Origin: Saccharopolyspora kobensis
GTDB taxonomy: Bacteria; Actinomycetota; Actinomycetes; Mycobacteriales; Pseudonocardiaceae
NCBI RefSeq assembly: GCF_900108315.1
Contig: NZ_FNVB01000003.1
Span: 531,404-595,403 of the forward strand
Length of the DNA stretch: 64,000 nt
Reading direction: 5' to 3'
Positions 26,886-34,579 of the stretch are shown here, in pieces. Positions within the stretch are counted from its first letter, which is position 1; every line of letters starts with the position of its first letter. Below the pieces are notes generated by a model. It was not told the origin of the DNA. It saw nothing but the letters and a program-made list of their open reading frames with translations, and searched no databases. Both the position numbers and the translations under genes were made by a program.

Positions 26886-27652
26886 GCCGGATCCTCCTTC
26901 CCAGCGGCACCGCGGCCCGCGGCCATCGGGACCGCGTCCGGCCCCGGCGGATTCGGGTCGAAGGGCGGCGGGGAGTCGGGGTCGAATCCACCGGGCCCCA
27001 GCGCCGAGCAGGACGCGCCGACCTCGGGATGGGTGTAGGGGTTGGTCCGCGTCGAGGAGATGAACTGGTCGATGCGCGGATCGGCGGCCTCGGCCACCTT
27101 CAGCCGGCGTCCCCACGACTGCAGCGAGATCGGCTGGTCCAGGCCGGGATACGGCGACAACGCCATGTACTGCTGCCCGTCGACCTTCGCGCGCAAGGCG
27201 TCGAGCTCGGCGCCGTCGACCCGCTCCGGGTCGTAGGCGATCCACACGGCGCCGTGCTCCAGGGAGTGCACGAGGTTCTCGGTGCGCACCGGGACGTCGT
27301 ACACCGTTCCTTCGCACGCGGCCCAGATTCCGTCGTGCGGCCCGCCGAAAGCGGGGCTGTAGTCGTAGTTCACCCGCTGCGCCGGGTCGACGTGCTTGCC
27401 CGCCTCGTAGTCCTCGACGACCACGCCCGGGATCTGCCGCGCCGGGTCGCGATTGGTCTCCGACGGCGTCCACTTCGCCATCGCGGCGTCGCGCTCGGCC
27501 TTGTCGGCGTACTGGACGTAGACGTAACCGAAGATGCCGCCCGCGAACGCCAGCACGACCGCGACCGCGGTGATGCCCGTCCACGGCAGCCCGCCGCCCG
27601 CCAGCGCCTTGCTCGCCTGCTTGCCCGTACCCGCTCGTTTCACGAGAACCAC
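26882..27652 (-). CDS. DUF3105-domain membrane-anchored protein
   Basis: A 256-residue protein with a single membrane anchor near residues 23-46 and an external DUF3105 domain including VNYDYSPAFGGPHDGIWAACEG and VHSLEHGAVWIAYDP (conserved His). A Pro-rich tail follows. DUF3105 proteins often sit beside DUF305 genes; their activity is unknown. The start is GTG at 27652 or GTG at 27643. Only 5 bases separate 27652 from a perfect BlaI-type box, so the mRNA is probably leaderless and the repressor would cover the promoter. Confidence 0.82.
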   Translation of the reverse strand: MVLVKRAGTGKQASKALAGGGLPWTGITAVAVVLAFAGGIFGYVYVQYADKAERDAAMAKWTPSETNRDPARQIPGVVVEDYEAGKHVDPAQRVNYDYSPAFGGPHDGIWAACEGTVYDVPVRTENLVHSLEHGAVWIAYDPERVDGAELDALRAKVDGQQYMALSPYPGLDQPISLQSWGRRLKVAEAADPRIDQFISSTRTNPYTHPEVGASCSALGPGGFDPDSPPPFDPNPPGPDAVPMAAGRGAAGKEDPA

Positions 27653-27657
27653 CGTAG

Positions 27658-27674
27658 TACTACGGTCAATAGTA
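27658..27674. promoter_or_regulatory. BlaI-type box 5
   Basis: TACTACGGTCAATAGTA, perfect dyad, 5 bases upstream of the DUF3105 GTG and within the divergent region shared with the CDF exporter gene. Confidence 0.72.
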
Positions 27675-27676
27675 CT

Positions 27677-27691
27677 AACGCATATAGCGTT
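27677..27691. promoter_or_regulatory. AACGC-N5-GCGTT dyad
   Basis: A 15-base inverted repeat (AACGCATATAGCGTT) abuts box 5 on the side of the CDF gene. It may be a second regulator's site or promoter element; CATGCGCATG at 27773-27782 is another palindrome closer to the CDF start. Confidence 0.3.
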
Positions 27692-27819
27692 GCTGCGCGA
27701 AGCCCGGCCTCCGGGCAGTCAGGAGAAGGCTGAGCAACGCGCCCCGTGCCCATCCCACCCTTGTCGTGCATTCATGCGCATGTCACTATGTATCGGACGA
27801 CGCGACGGAAGGGACGGAC

Positions 27820-28749
27820 ATGGGGCACGGACACGGGCACGGCCACGGGATATCGCCCGCCCAGGCGGCGAGCGCCTCCTCGAAGCACCTCCGGCGGCTG
27901 TGGCTCGCCGCGGGCTTGGGCCTGGTCACCTTCGGAGCGCAGGTCGTCGTGGGCCTGTCCACCGGGTCGCTGGCGCTGCTGTCCGACTCCGCGCACGTGT
28001 TCACCGACGTGTCCGGCATCCTGATGGCCATCGCGGCGATCGTGATCGCACAGCGGGCCAGCGCCCGCGCCAACCGCACGTTCGGGCTCTACCGCACCGA
28101 GGTCTTCGCCGCGCTGTTCAACGCCGTCCTGCTGTTCGCGGTGGCCGGCTGGGTGCTCTACGAGGCGATCGACCGGTTCGAAGAACCGCCGGAAGTCCCG
28201 GGCCTGCCGGTCAGCGTCGTCGCCGTGGTCGGCCTGGTGATGAACGTGGCCGCGCTCCTGCTGCTGCGTTCCGGCGCGGAGGAGAGCATCAACGTCCGAG
28301 GCGCCTACCTGGAAGTCATGGCCGACATGCTGGGCTCCATCGGCGTGCTCGTCAGCGGCCTCGTGACGCTGCTGTTCGGCTGGCGCTACGCCGACCCGGT
28401 CATCGGTGTGGCGATCGGGCTGTTCGTGCTGCCCAGGGCGTTCAGCCTCGGCAAGGGCGCGCTGCGCATCCTCCTGCAGCACGCACCCGAGCGCATCGAC
28501 GTCGCCGGGATGACCGCCGACCTCAGCGCGCTGCCCGGCGTGCAGGAAGCCCACGACCTGCACGTGTGGACCCTCACCTCCGGGATGGAGGTCGCCTCGG
28601 CGCACCTGAAGGTCGACGCCGACGCCGACTCCTCGGCCGTGCTGGTGGCCGCGCAGCGCCTGCTGGCCGAGAAGTACCAGCTCGAGCACGCGACCCTGCA
28701 GGTCGAGACCGCCGAGGCGGCCAGCCGGTGCCAACAGCTCAGCTGGTAG
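27820..28749 (+). CDS. cation diffusion facilitator (CDF) metal exporter
   Basis: A 309-residue protein of the CDF/CzcD/ZitB family. It begins with a metal-binding MGHGHGHGHG tail, has six hydrophobic segments, the metal site SLALLSDSAHVFTDVSG in helix 2 and the cytoplasmic C-terminal domain containing HDLHVWTLTSGMEVASAHL. It exports Zn2+ or similar divalent cations by proton antiport. The ATG at 27820 directly precedes the His-rich tail; GGGACGG is a weak ribosome site. It diverges from the DUF3105/DUF305 operon and ends 6 bases from the convergent M23 gene. Confidence 0.9.
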   Translation: MGHGHGHGHGISPAQAASASSKHLRRLWLAAGLGLVTFGAQVVVGLSTGSLALLSDSAHVFTDVSGILMAIAAIVIAQRASARANRTFGLYRTEVFAALFNAVLLFAVAGWVLYEAIDRFEEPPEVPGLPVSVVAVVGLVMNVAALLLLRSGAEESINVRGAYLEVMADMLGSIGVLVSGLVTLLFGWRYADPVIGVAIGLFVLPRAFSLGKGALRILLQHAPERIDVAGMTADLSALPGVQEAHDLHVWTLTSGMEVASAHLKVDADADSSAVLVAAQRLLAEKYQLEHATLQVETAEAASRCQQLSW

Positions 28750-28755
28750 CGGCGC

Positions 28756-29601
28756 TCAGGCCCGGGCTCCGTTGTTCCGCAGCCACGCGTACGGATTCAC
28801 CTTGCGGCTGCTGGCGTCCCACACCTCGAAGTGCAGGTGCGGACCGGTCGACTGGCCGCGGTTGCCGACCTCGGCGATGACATCGCCCGCGTCGACGCGC
28901 TGCCCCTTGCGCACCAGCGCGCGGTTGATGTGGCCGTAGACGGTGGTGGTGCCGTCCGAGTGCCGCAGCCGCACCCACAGCCCGAAACCGCTGGCCGGGC
29001 CGGCGTCGATCACCACACCGCGCTTGACCGCGTGGATGGGGGTGCCGATCCGGTTGGCGATGTCCAGGCCGTAGTGCGTGGTCCCCCACCGCGCGCCCGG
29101 CATCGAGGTGATCCGCCCCGCCACCGGCCACACGACGCGGTTGCGCAACGCCTCCCGCTCGGCGGCCTCCCGCTGGCGGGCGGCTTCGGCCTCCGCCGCC
29201 GCGCGTTCCTCGTCGAGGCGGAGGCTCTTGTTCAGGCCCGCCAGCTCGTCGTGCTCCCCGGAAGCCGACTGCGCGGGCAGCAGGTTGGGCGAGGCCGGTG
29301 TCGGAGCGGGCCCGTCGGCGATGATGTGGCCGATGGAGGCCACCGGCGTGATGCCGCCGTCGAGACCTTCGAGATGCCCGGACGCCTGCGCTTCGTGCGT
29401 CGAGGCCACGCTCGCCGCGGCGAGCGCTCCGCCCATGACGCCCAGCATCGTCACGTAGGCCCGGACCACACCCGATGGCCGCAGGCCGGGACGCTGCTCC
29501 AGAATCCGGTCCTCGGGGTCTTCCTGCACGTGCCCCCGGGTGGCGAGGCGCTCCTCGCGGCTGGATGCGGGGGTACCGCCGCTGGCCCGATCGTGTCGCA
29601 C
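28756..29601 (-). CDS. M23-family peptidoglycan endopeptidase
   Basis: A 281-residue membrane-anchored lysostaphin-type peptidase. Residues 44-68 are hydrophobic, 120-155 a charged coiled coil, and 156-281 the LytM domain with zinc ligands His176 and Asp180 (HYGLD) and HLH at 255-257 (TGPHLHFEVW). The motif set is complete, so it should be active on cross-bridges rather than a degenerate activator. The start is GTG at 29601 after AAAGGCGG. Two BlaI-type boxes lie in the 448-base gap it shares with a divergent DsbA-like gene. Confidence 0.88.
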   Translation of the reverse strand: MRHDRASGGTPASSREERLATRGHVQEDPEDRILEQRPGLRPSGVVRAYVTMLGVMGGALAAASVASTHEAQASGHLEGLDGGITPVASIGHIIADGPAPTPASPNLLPAQSASGEHDELAGLNKSLRLDEERAAAEAEAARQREAAEREALRNRVVWPVAGRITSMPGARWGTTHYGLDIANRIGTPIHAVKRGVVIDAGPASGFGLWVRLRHSDGTTTVYGHINRALVRKGQRVDAGDVIAEVGNRGQSTGPHLHFEVWDASSRKVNPYAWLRNNGARA

Positions 29602-29770
29602 GTGCCGCCTTTCAGATCATCACCTTCGCGTTGCATCCCCAGCCGGCGACCCACTGCCGGCGCGCACAGAGCCTGGCGGCCGCGGCCCACCCGAACGGCC
29701 CCCGAAAACCGTCACCGACAGCGACCCGCGGAAGGTCGCGGCAAGGTTACGACACCAGCCCCGCCTTGTC

Positions 29771-29787
29771 TACTAGATCGTCTAGTA
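29771..29787. promoter_or_regulatory. BlaI-type box 6
   Basis: TACTAGATCGTCTAGTA, a perfect TACTA-N7-TAGTA, 170 bases upstream of the M23 start. Confidence 0.7.
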
Positions 29788-29865
29788 CGGCCTCCCTTCG
29801 TTAATATCAATCCACAGTGGAGCCAGAAAGGCGGAGACCCCCGCAGCGGCACCGAAGGGCTGGTC

Positions 29866-29882
29866 TACTATCAACGTTAGTG
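29866..29882. promoter_or_regulatory. BlaI-type box 7
   Basis: TACTATCAACGTTAGTG, one base off the consensus and sharing TACTATCAAC with box 1; 167 bases upstream of the DsbA-like start. Confidence 0.6.
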
Positions 29883-30049
29883 ACAAACCGGGTGCGGCAG
29901 ATGCATGCACGGGCAACCCCGCGTCAAGCCCAGCCCCGCGCAACCGCTCCGCAGAGGACCGTGACGCAACCCAGCCACGAGAAACCGCAAAACGCGAGAT
30001 CCCCCCGGACGCAACCACCACTGAAAATCGCGGAGAGGCGGAACTGCCC

Positions 30050-30709
30050 ATGAGCAGGAATCTCCAACTGACCCTCGTCGTCATCGGTGTCGCAGCGGTG
30101 GCGATCTTCACGCTGCTGCTCGTGAACCGACCGGCAGATCCGGAAGCCGCCCCCGCCGAACCCGGCCCGCTGCCCGCCCGACTGCTGGTTCGGGAGGACA
30201 GCCACCAGCTGTCCACGGCCGCGGACGGCAAGGTGACCCTGGTGGAGTTCCTCGACTTCGAGTGCGAAGCGTGCGGCGCGGTCTACCCGGCGATGGAGCA
30301 GCTGCGGGCCGACTACGACGGGCGCATCAACTACGTCATCCGCTACTTCCCGCTGCCGAGCCACCGCAACGCCGACCTGGCGGCCCGAGCCGCCGAAGCC
30401 GCCGCGGCGCAGGGCAAGTTCGAGCAGATGTACCAGGCGCTCTTCGACAACCAGCAGGCGTGGGGCGAGAAGCAGGAGTCCCAGGAAGCGGTGTTCCTGG
30501 ACTACGCCCGCGCCATCGGCCTGGACGTCGAACGCTTCCAGGCCGACCTGAACAGCCCCGCCACGGCCGCCCGCGTCGAGAAGGACCGGAACGACGGACT
30601 GGCGGCAGGTGTCGACGGCACGCCCACCTTCTTCCTGAACGGCAAGAAGTTCGTCCCCGACTCCTACCAGCACCTCACCGACGCCATCGACACCGCACTG
30701 GCGAAGTAG
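30050..30709 (+). CDS. DsbA-family exported thioredoxin-like protein (CEAC)
   Basis: A 219-residue protein anchored by residues 6-26 with an external DsbA-like domain. The active site is Cys72-Glu-Ala-Cys75 in EFLDFECEACGAVYP, and the cis-proline loop is GTPTFFLNG. It forms or reshuffles disulfides in exported proteins. It belongs to the Thioredoxin_4 branch common in actinobacteria. Boxes 6 and 7 lie upstream. Nothing else is in its transcription unit; the next gene converges after 36 bases. Confidence 0.88.
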   Translation: MSRNLQLTLVVIGVAAVAIFTLLLVNRPADPEAAPAEPGPLPARLLVREDSHQLSTAADGKVTLVEFLDFECEACGAVYPAMEQLRADYDGRINYVIRYFPLPSHRNADLAARAAEAAAAQGKFEQMYQALFDNQQAWGEKQESQEAVFLDYARAIGLDVERFQADLNSPATAARVEKDRNDGLAAGVDGTPTFFLNGKKFVPDSYQHLTDAIDTALAK

Positions 30710-30745
30710 ACCGCTGCCCCGGCGACCGTCCTGGCCACCGGACCG

Positions 30746-31921
30746 TCACGTCCCCAGCAGGCCGCGGGCTGCGAGGTTGTTCATCAGCGCGCGGATCCCG
30801 AACTGCCAGTCCGGAGCGTCCTCGGCGCTGTTCACCGCGTTGACCAAGGAGCCCAGTGCCGGGGACGAGATGCGCACCACGTCGCCGCGCTTGTGCGTGA
30901 AGCCCTGGCCCGGCACGTCGCGGTCCTCGGTCGGGGCGAACATCGTGCCGGTGAACAGCGCGAACCCGTCCGGGTACTGGTGGTGGCGCCCGCAGGCGTG
31001 GCCGACCAGGTCGACCAGATCGCGGCTGATCTCCGCGACCGGGTTGACGCCTTCGAGCCGGTAGCCGTCGGCGCCGGTGATCCGCAGGGAGATCTCCGCG
31101 TTCCGGGCGTCGTCGAGGGTGAAGTCCGCGTCGAACAGGCGCAGGAACGGGCCGATCGCGCAGGAGGCGTTGTTGTCCTTCGCCTCGGTCAGCAGCAGGG
31201 CGCTGCGCCCTTCGAAGTCCCGGAGGTTCACGTCGTTGCCGAGGGTGGCCGCCACCGGGACTCCGGCGGAGCTCACCGCGAGCACCAGCTCCGGCTCCGG
31301 GTTGTTCCACGTCGAACGGGCCAGCACGCCGATCTCGGCGCCGGTGCCCACCGCCGACAGCACCGGGGCCTTGGTGAAGATCTCCGGATCGGGTCCGATG
31401 CCGACCTCCAGGTACTGCGACCAGAGCCCTTCCTGGACGAGCACCTCCTTGACCCGCTCCGCTTCCGGCGATCCCGGTCGCACCTGCGAGATGCGGCCGA
31501 TCACCAGATCACCCAGCTTGGCGCGGATCGCTTCGGCCCGGCGGAGGTCACCGTCGGCCCGCTCCTCGATGACGCGCTCCAGCATGCTCCGCACGAAGGT
31601 GACCCCGGCGGCTTTCAGGACCTGGAGGTCGACGGGCGCGAGGAAGTGGGCCTCCGCGCGGTGCCCGTCGAGCGTCGCCCGCAGGAGATCGGACAGCTGC
31701 CACGCGCGCCCGCCGGGGTGAGATCGCACGATCTCCACCGCATCAGGCCGTTCCAGCAGGCCCGAGGCGGTCGGCTCGACCTCGGTCAGATCGACCACCG
31801 TCCGACCGCGCACGGCGGCCACGCACGGCCCGCCCGATTCCGGGTCGTGCACGCGGGCGAGCAGCGTGGCGCTCTCGACGTCCTGGGGCGGGATGAGATC
31901 GGCATGAGCGGTGAGGTCCAC
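30746..31921 (-). CDS. fumarylacetoacetate hydrolase-family protein
   Basis: A 391-residue member of the FAH superfamily, with the C-terminal catalytic half showing TKAPVLSAVGTGAEIGV, WNNPEPELVLAV (metal-binding acidic residues) and a GNDVNLRDFEGRSALLL segment. The N-terminal half carries FVRSMLERVIEERADGD, found in the longer FAH group tied to sugar-acid catabolism. GTG at 31921 follows AGGAGGG by 6 bases; an upstream in-frame ATG at 31960 lacks such a site. It hydrolyses or decarboxylates a 2,4-diketo acid, substrate unknown. No BlaI-type box is near it. Confidence 0.82.
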   Translation of the reverse strand: MDLTAHADLIPPQDVESATLLARVHDPESGGPCVAAVRGRTVVDLTEVEPTASGLLERPDAVEIVRSHPGGRAWQLSDLLRATLDGHRAEAHFLAPVDLQVLKAAGVTFVRSMLERVIEERADGDLRRAEAIRAKLGDLVIGRISQVRPGSPEAERVKEVLVQEGLWSQYLEVGIGPDPEIFTKAPVLSAVGTGAEIGVLARSTWNNPEPELVLAVSSAGVPVAATLGNDVNLRDFEGRSALLLTEAKDNNASCAIGPFLRLFDADFTLDDARNAEISLRITGADGYRLEGVNPVAEISRDLVDLVGHACGRHHQYPDGFALFTGTMFAPTEDRDVPGQGFTHKRGDVVRISSPALGSLVNAVNSAEDAPDWQFGIRALMNNLAARGLLGT

Positions 31922-32112
31922 GGATTGCCCTCCTGCGATGCCACGACAGAACCTGCTCATGTCCTATCGCCGCGAATGTTCGCGGTCAACGACCGAACAG
32001 GGCGCTCGCCGCGCACGGGCGCGGCGCGACCAAGCGATCCCCCGGGAGCCCGGCCACCACCGGAGCGTCGTGGTCCACGTCGATCTCCACGAAATCGACA
32101 CCTTCCCGGGCG

Positions 32113-32631
32113 TCAGGCGGTGAACTCGAAGCGTCTGCGCAGCTGCCATCGGCCTTGGAGGGCGATGAGGCGGGCTTCGCGCAGGTGCGCTCGGATCGGC
32201 GTGAACTCCGGGACGATCTCGCGGGCCACCGCTTCGGCCGTGGCTTCCGCGGTGTTCAGGGCGACCGTCAGGTGCAGGTCGACGTCGGTGCCGAACCTGC
32301 CGCCGTAGGGGAGCAGGTCCGGCCACCGGCGGCGCAGTTCGCCGACCAGCTCGGACAGGCCTTCCGCCGGATCCGGCAGCAGGGCGGCGAACCCGGTCGC
32401 CCGGTGGCATTCGGCGAACTCCACCCGCAGCGGTGGCCGATCGGCGAACACCTCGTCCAGGGCCGCGAAAACCCGGTCGTCGAGCGCATCGGCGGGCAGG
32501 AACGGGTACAGCAGCGTCACGTGCGCGGGCAGCGGGCGCACCGCGTCCGGGAACCGGGCCGCGACCGCCGCCAGCAGCGGGTCGGCTTCCGGCAGCGGCA
32601 CGACCAGCGCCGTTGCGCCTTCTCTCGGCAT
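32113..32631 (-). CDS. 2'-5' RNA ligase-like 2H phosphoesterase
   Basis: A 172-residue protein with both H-x-T motifs of the 2H superfamily: HVT at 37-39 (LPAHVTLLYPF) and HLT at 120-122 (DLHLTVAL). Members are RNA ligases/cyclic phosphodiesterases of the ThpR/LigT group. It starts 10 bases after the stop of the M56 gene on the same strand, so it seems to be the fourth gene of the second BlaI-M56 operon. Why an RNA-active enzyme would sit there is unclear. Confidence 0.82.
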   Translation of the reverse strand: MPREGATALVVPLPEADPLLAAVAARFPDAVRPLPAHVTLLYPFLPADALDDRVFAALDEVFADRPPLRVEFAECHRATGFAALLPDPAEGLSELVGELRRRWPDLLPYGGRFGTDVDLHLTVALNTAEATAEAVAREIVPEFTPIRAHLREARLIALQGRWQLRRRFEFTA

Positions 32632-32641
32632 GTTCGGAGTT

Positions 32642-33631
32642 CTACCGCGCGGAGAGGCTCGGGCGGCCGGAGCAGATCGGAGTCGGATCGGCCGTGGCGC
32701 ACGGGACGAGCACGGCTGCCGCCGCGACCAGCGCCACCACGGGCAGGGCCAGCGCGGCGACGATCCGCCAGCACGCCGAGTGCACCGCCGCCCGCGGCTG
32801 GAGCAGACGCCGGACCCGCTCCGGAACACCCGAGCCCGCCGCGGCGAGGGCCACCTTCGGCACCGGCGCCGCCGGGCTCGTGGCCATCACCGCCAGCGCC
32901 CGGGCCACCGCGCGGTTCCCGTGCCTGCGGCCCGCTCGATCGTCGGCGATCCACTCGACCAGGCGGGCGATCTCCTGCGAAGCCGCCTTCAGCAGCGGCA
33001 CGAACGGGAAGGCGTGCGCGAGGATCGCCGCCCAGCCGGACATGAGGTGGTGCTTGCCGCGCAGGTGCGCGATCTCGTGCGCCATGACGGCGTCGCGCTC
33101 GGCCGGGACCAGGCGCCGCAGCGCGCCCGTGGTGAGCACGACGGTGGAGCACCGCCCGGGAACGCAGTACGCGGCGAGCTGCTCGGCTTCCACCACGGCA
33201 ACGCGGATTCCGTTTCCGACCACCGCGTTGGAGAACGAGCGCAGCGCCTTCCGGTGCAGCTCGCGGTGCCGCCGGGTCCGCCGGACGTGACGCGCGGCGA
33301 CCACGAGCAGCCGCCCGATCACCACGCCCGATCCGAGCAGCGCGATCGCGGCGGGCGCGTCGGCGAGGCTGTGCACGCCGACGATCGTCAGCAGCGCGCG
33401 AAGGCAGGCGTGCAGCAGCGCAGCCAGCCCGTGGCCGCCGGAGAGCTGAGCCATCGCGGCCAGGCCCGCGCTGATCACCGCCACGACCCACGAGGTGGCC
33501 AGCGCGGTCCAGAAGACGAGACCGAGCCGCGGGGCCGCGGACTGCCAGCGGCGGCAGGCCCTGATCAGCCGGGGACCCAGCACCGCCAGCGCCGCGATGT
33601 AGGCGAACAGCCCGATGAGCAGCGGTGTCAT
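32642..33631 (-). CDS. second M56-family membrane metallopeptidase (BlaR1-like)
   Basis: A 329-residue membrane protease with helices near 1-20, 36-60, 76-112 and 285-312 and the zinc motif HEIAH at 185-189 (AVMAHEIAHLRGKHH). It has no extracellular sensor domain. Its ATG overlaps the stop of the second blaI (ATGA). It probably relieves repression by that BlaI. It is only distantly similar to the first M56 protein (22025), so these are two separate sensor pairs rather than a recent duplication. Confidence 0.88.
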   Translation of the reverse strand: MTPLLIGLFAYIAALAVLGPRLIRACRRWQSAAPRLGLVFWTALATSWVVAVISAGLAAMAQLSGGHGLAALLHACLRALLTIVGVHSLADAPAAIALLGSGVVIGRLLVVAARHVRRTRRHRELHRKALRSFSNAVVGNGIRVAVVEAEQLAAYCVPGRCSTVVLTTGALRRLVPAERDAVMAHEIAHLRGKHHLMSGWAAILAHAFPFVPLLKAASQEIARLVEWIADDRAGRRHGNRAVARALAVMATSPAAPVPKVALAAAGSGVPERVRRLLQPRAAVHSACWRIVAALALPVVALVAAAAVLVPCATADPTPICSGRPSLSAR

Positions 33632-33987
33632 CGGTCCTCCGGTGCCTCGGCGAGCAGTTCCCGCAGCATCGCGGCTTCCTCCTCGGTGATCTCGTCGACG
33701 AATCTGAGGAACGTCGCGCGCGGGCTGTTGCTGGCCGCGAGCGCTTCCCGCATCAGCAGCGCGGCGTGCTCGCTGGCCTGCAGGCGCGGGCGGTAGAACC
33801 AGACCCGGCCCACCCGGTCGCGGTCGACCCACTGCTTGCGGTGGAGGTTCTCCAGCACGGTGGCCACCGTGGTGTAGGCCAGCCCGCGATCGCGGAGGCC
33901 GTCGAGCACCTCCCGCACGCTCAGCGGATCCCCCGCCGACCACAGGTGATCCATCACGGCCGATTCGAGCGGCCCCAGGCTGCGCAT
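33628..33987 (-). CDS. blaI: second BlaI/MecI/CopY-family repressor
   Basis: A 119-residue winged-helix repressor: LGPLESAVMDHLWSAGDPLSVREVL followed by GLAYTTVATVLENLHRKQW. GGAGGGGGAG stands 6 bases before the ATG at 33987. A second ATG at 34023 would add 12 residues and overlaps the upstream stop as ATGA, so coupled initiation there is possible. Recognition-helix residues closely match the first BlaI (AYTTVxTVLxNLHRK), so both may read the same DNA box. Confidence 0.92.
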   Translation of the reverse strand: MRSLGPLESAVMDHLWSAGDPLSVREVLDGLRDRGLAYTTVATVLENLHRKQWVDRDRVGRVWFYRPRLQASEHAALLMREALAASNSPRATFLRFVDEITEEEAAMLRELLAEAPEDR

Positions 33988-34019
33988 CGGAAACTCCCCC
34001 TCCCTGACCGGAGAGTAGG

Positions 34020-34475
34020 TCATGGACGCCCCGCCCCGGACAACCGGCAGATCCGCGCCGAGCGCAACCTGGCGCGCAGCGCGAAGCCCAGCAGCGCGAG
34101 CGAGCCGATCGCCAGCACCGGCTGCAGCGGGCCGAACCAGGTGATCGCGCCGCTGGTGCCCAGGGCGAGCACGACCAGCTTGTTGCACGTGGGACAGCCG
34201 ACGGCGAGGAAGGACAGCACCGCACCGACGACGTTGCGGCGCTGGTCGCGCGTGCGCTCCGCCTCGGACTGCGCGCTGGGGGCGAGGTAGGTCGCGACCA
34301 GCAGCCCGGACAGGACCGCGGAGACGATCCACACCGGGTAGCTCCACCACGGCGCTTCGATCATCCGCGTGAACAGCGGGTTCGGCACCAGGCCGGTCAC
34401 CGCGCCGGTCACCAGCGCGACCACCGCCGAGACCAGCGCCGCGACCGACCAGTGCCGGGCAGTCCACTCCCGCAT
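34020..34475 (-). CDS. small membrane protein with CPTC motif
   Basis: A 151-residue protein with four hydrophobic segments (about 10-31, 45-66, 82-106, 113-134). Cys94 and Cys97 form a CPTC pair (AVGCPTCNKLVVLAL) at a membrane segment, a redox or metal-ligand arrangement. I do not recognise a named family. It is first in the operon CPTC protein-BlaI-M56-2H ligase and diverges from dsbA-ccdA, so it may sense or relay thiol state. AGGAGG precedes the ATG by 9 bases. Confidence 0.72.
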   Translation of the reverse strand: MREWTARHWSVAALVSAVVALVTGAVTGLVPNPLFTRMIEAPWWSYPVWIVSAVLSGLLVATYLAPSAQSEAERTRDQRRNVVGAVLSFLAVGCPTCNKLVVLALGTSGAITWFGPLQPVLAIGSLALLGFALRARLRSARICRLSGAGRP

Positions 34476-34528
34476 CAGGGCGTTCCTCCTCCCGAGGGGG
34501 TGCCGACGACGTGCCGGCCCGACGATCC

Positions 34529-34545
34529 TACTATGCACGATAAGA
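34529..34545. promoter_or_regulatory. BlaI-type box 8 (half conserved)
   Basis: TACTATGCACGATAAGA keeps the left arm and TA of the right arm. It lies in the 104-base divergent region between the CPTC-blaI operon and dsbA. Confidence 0.45.
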
Positions 34546-34549
34546 GTTC

Positions 34550-34566
34550 TACTAACTTGGATAGAA
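34550..34566. promoter_or_regulatory. BlaI-type box 9 (degenerate)
   Basis: TACTAACTTGGATAGAA, exactly 21 bases (two helical turns) from box 8 in the same register, 13 bases before the dsbA ATG. The tandem phasing supports cooperative binding. Confidence 0.5.
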
Positions 34567-34579
34567 AAGGGTGGGCGTG

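Larger units (their letters stand above)
29602..30049. other. 448-base divergent regulatory region
   Basis: No convincing gene. The region between the M23 and DsbA-like starts contains BlaI-type boxes 6 and 7, 95 bases apart, and a local AT-rich stretch around 29800-29815 (TTAATATCAA) that could hold a -10 element. An open frame on the plus strand here has no family likeness. Confidence 0.6.

Noticed and set aside
29817..30053. Small plus-strand frame ending in the DsbA-like start
   Set aside because: Arg/Pro/Gln-rich translation without likeness, overlapping BlaI-type box 7; taken as leader or promoter DNA.
22025..33631. Beta-lactam resistance role for the BlaI-M56 pairs
   Set aside because: No beta-lactamase or PBP gene lies near either pair and neither M56 protein has a penicillin-binding sensor domain; the boxed genes point to metal/thiol and wall functions instead.
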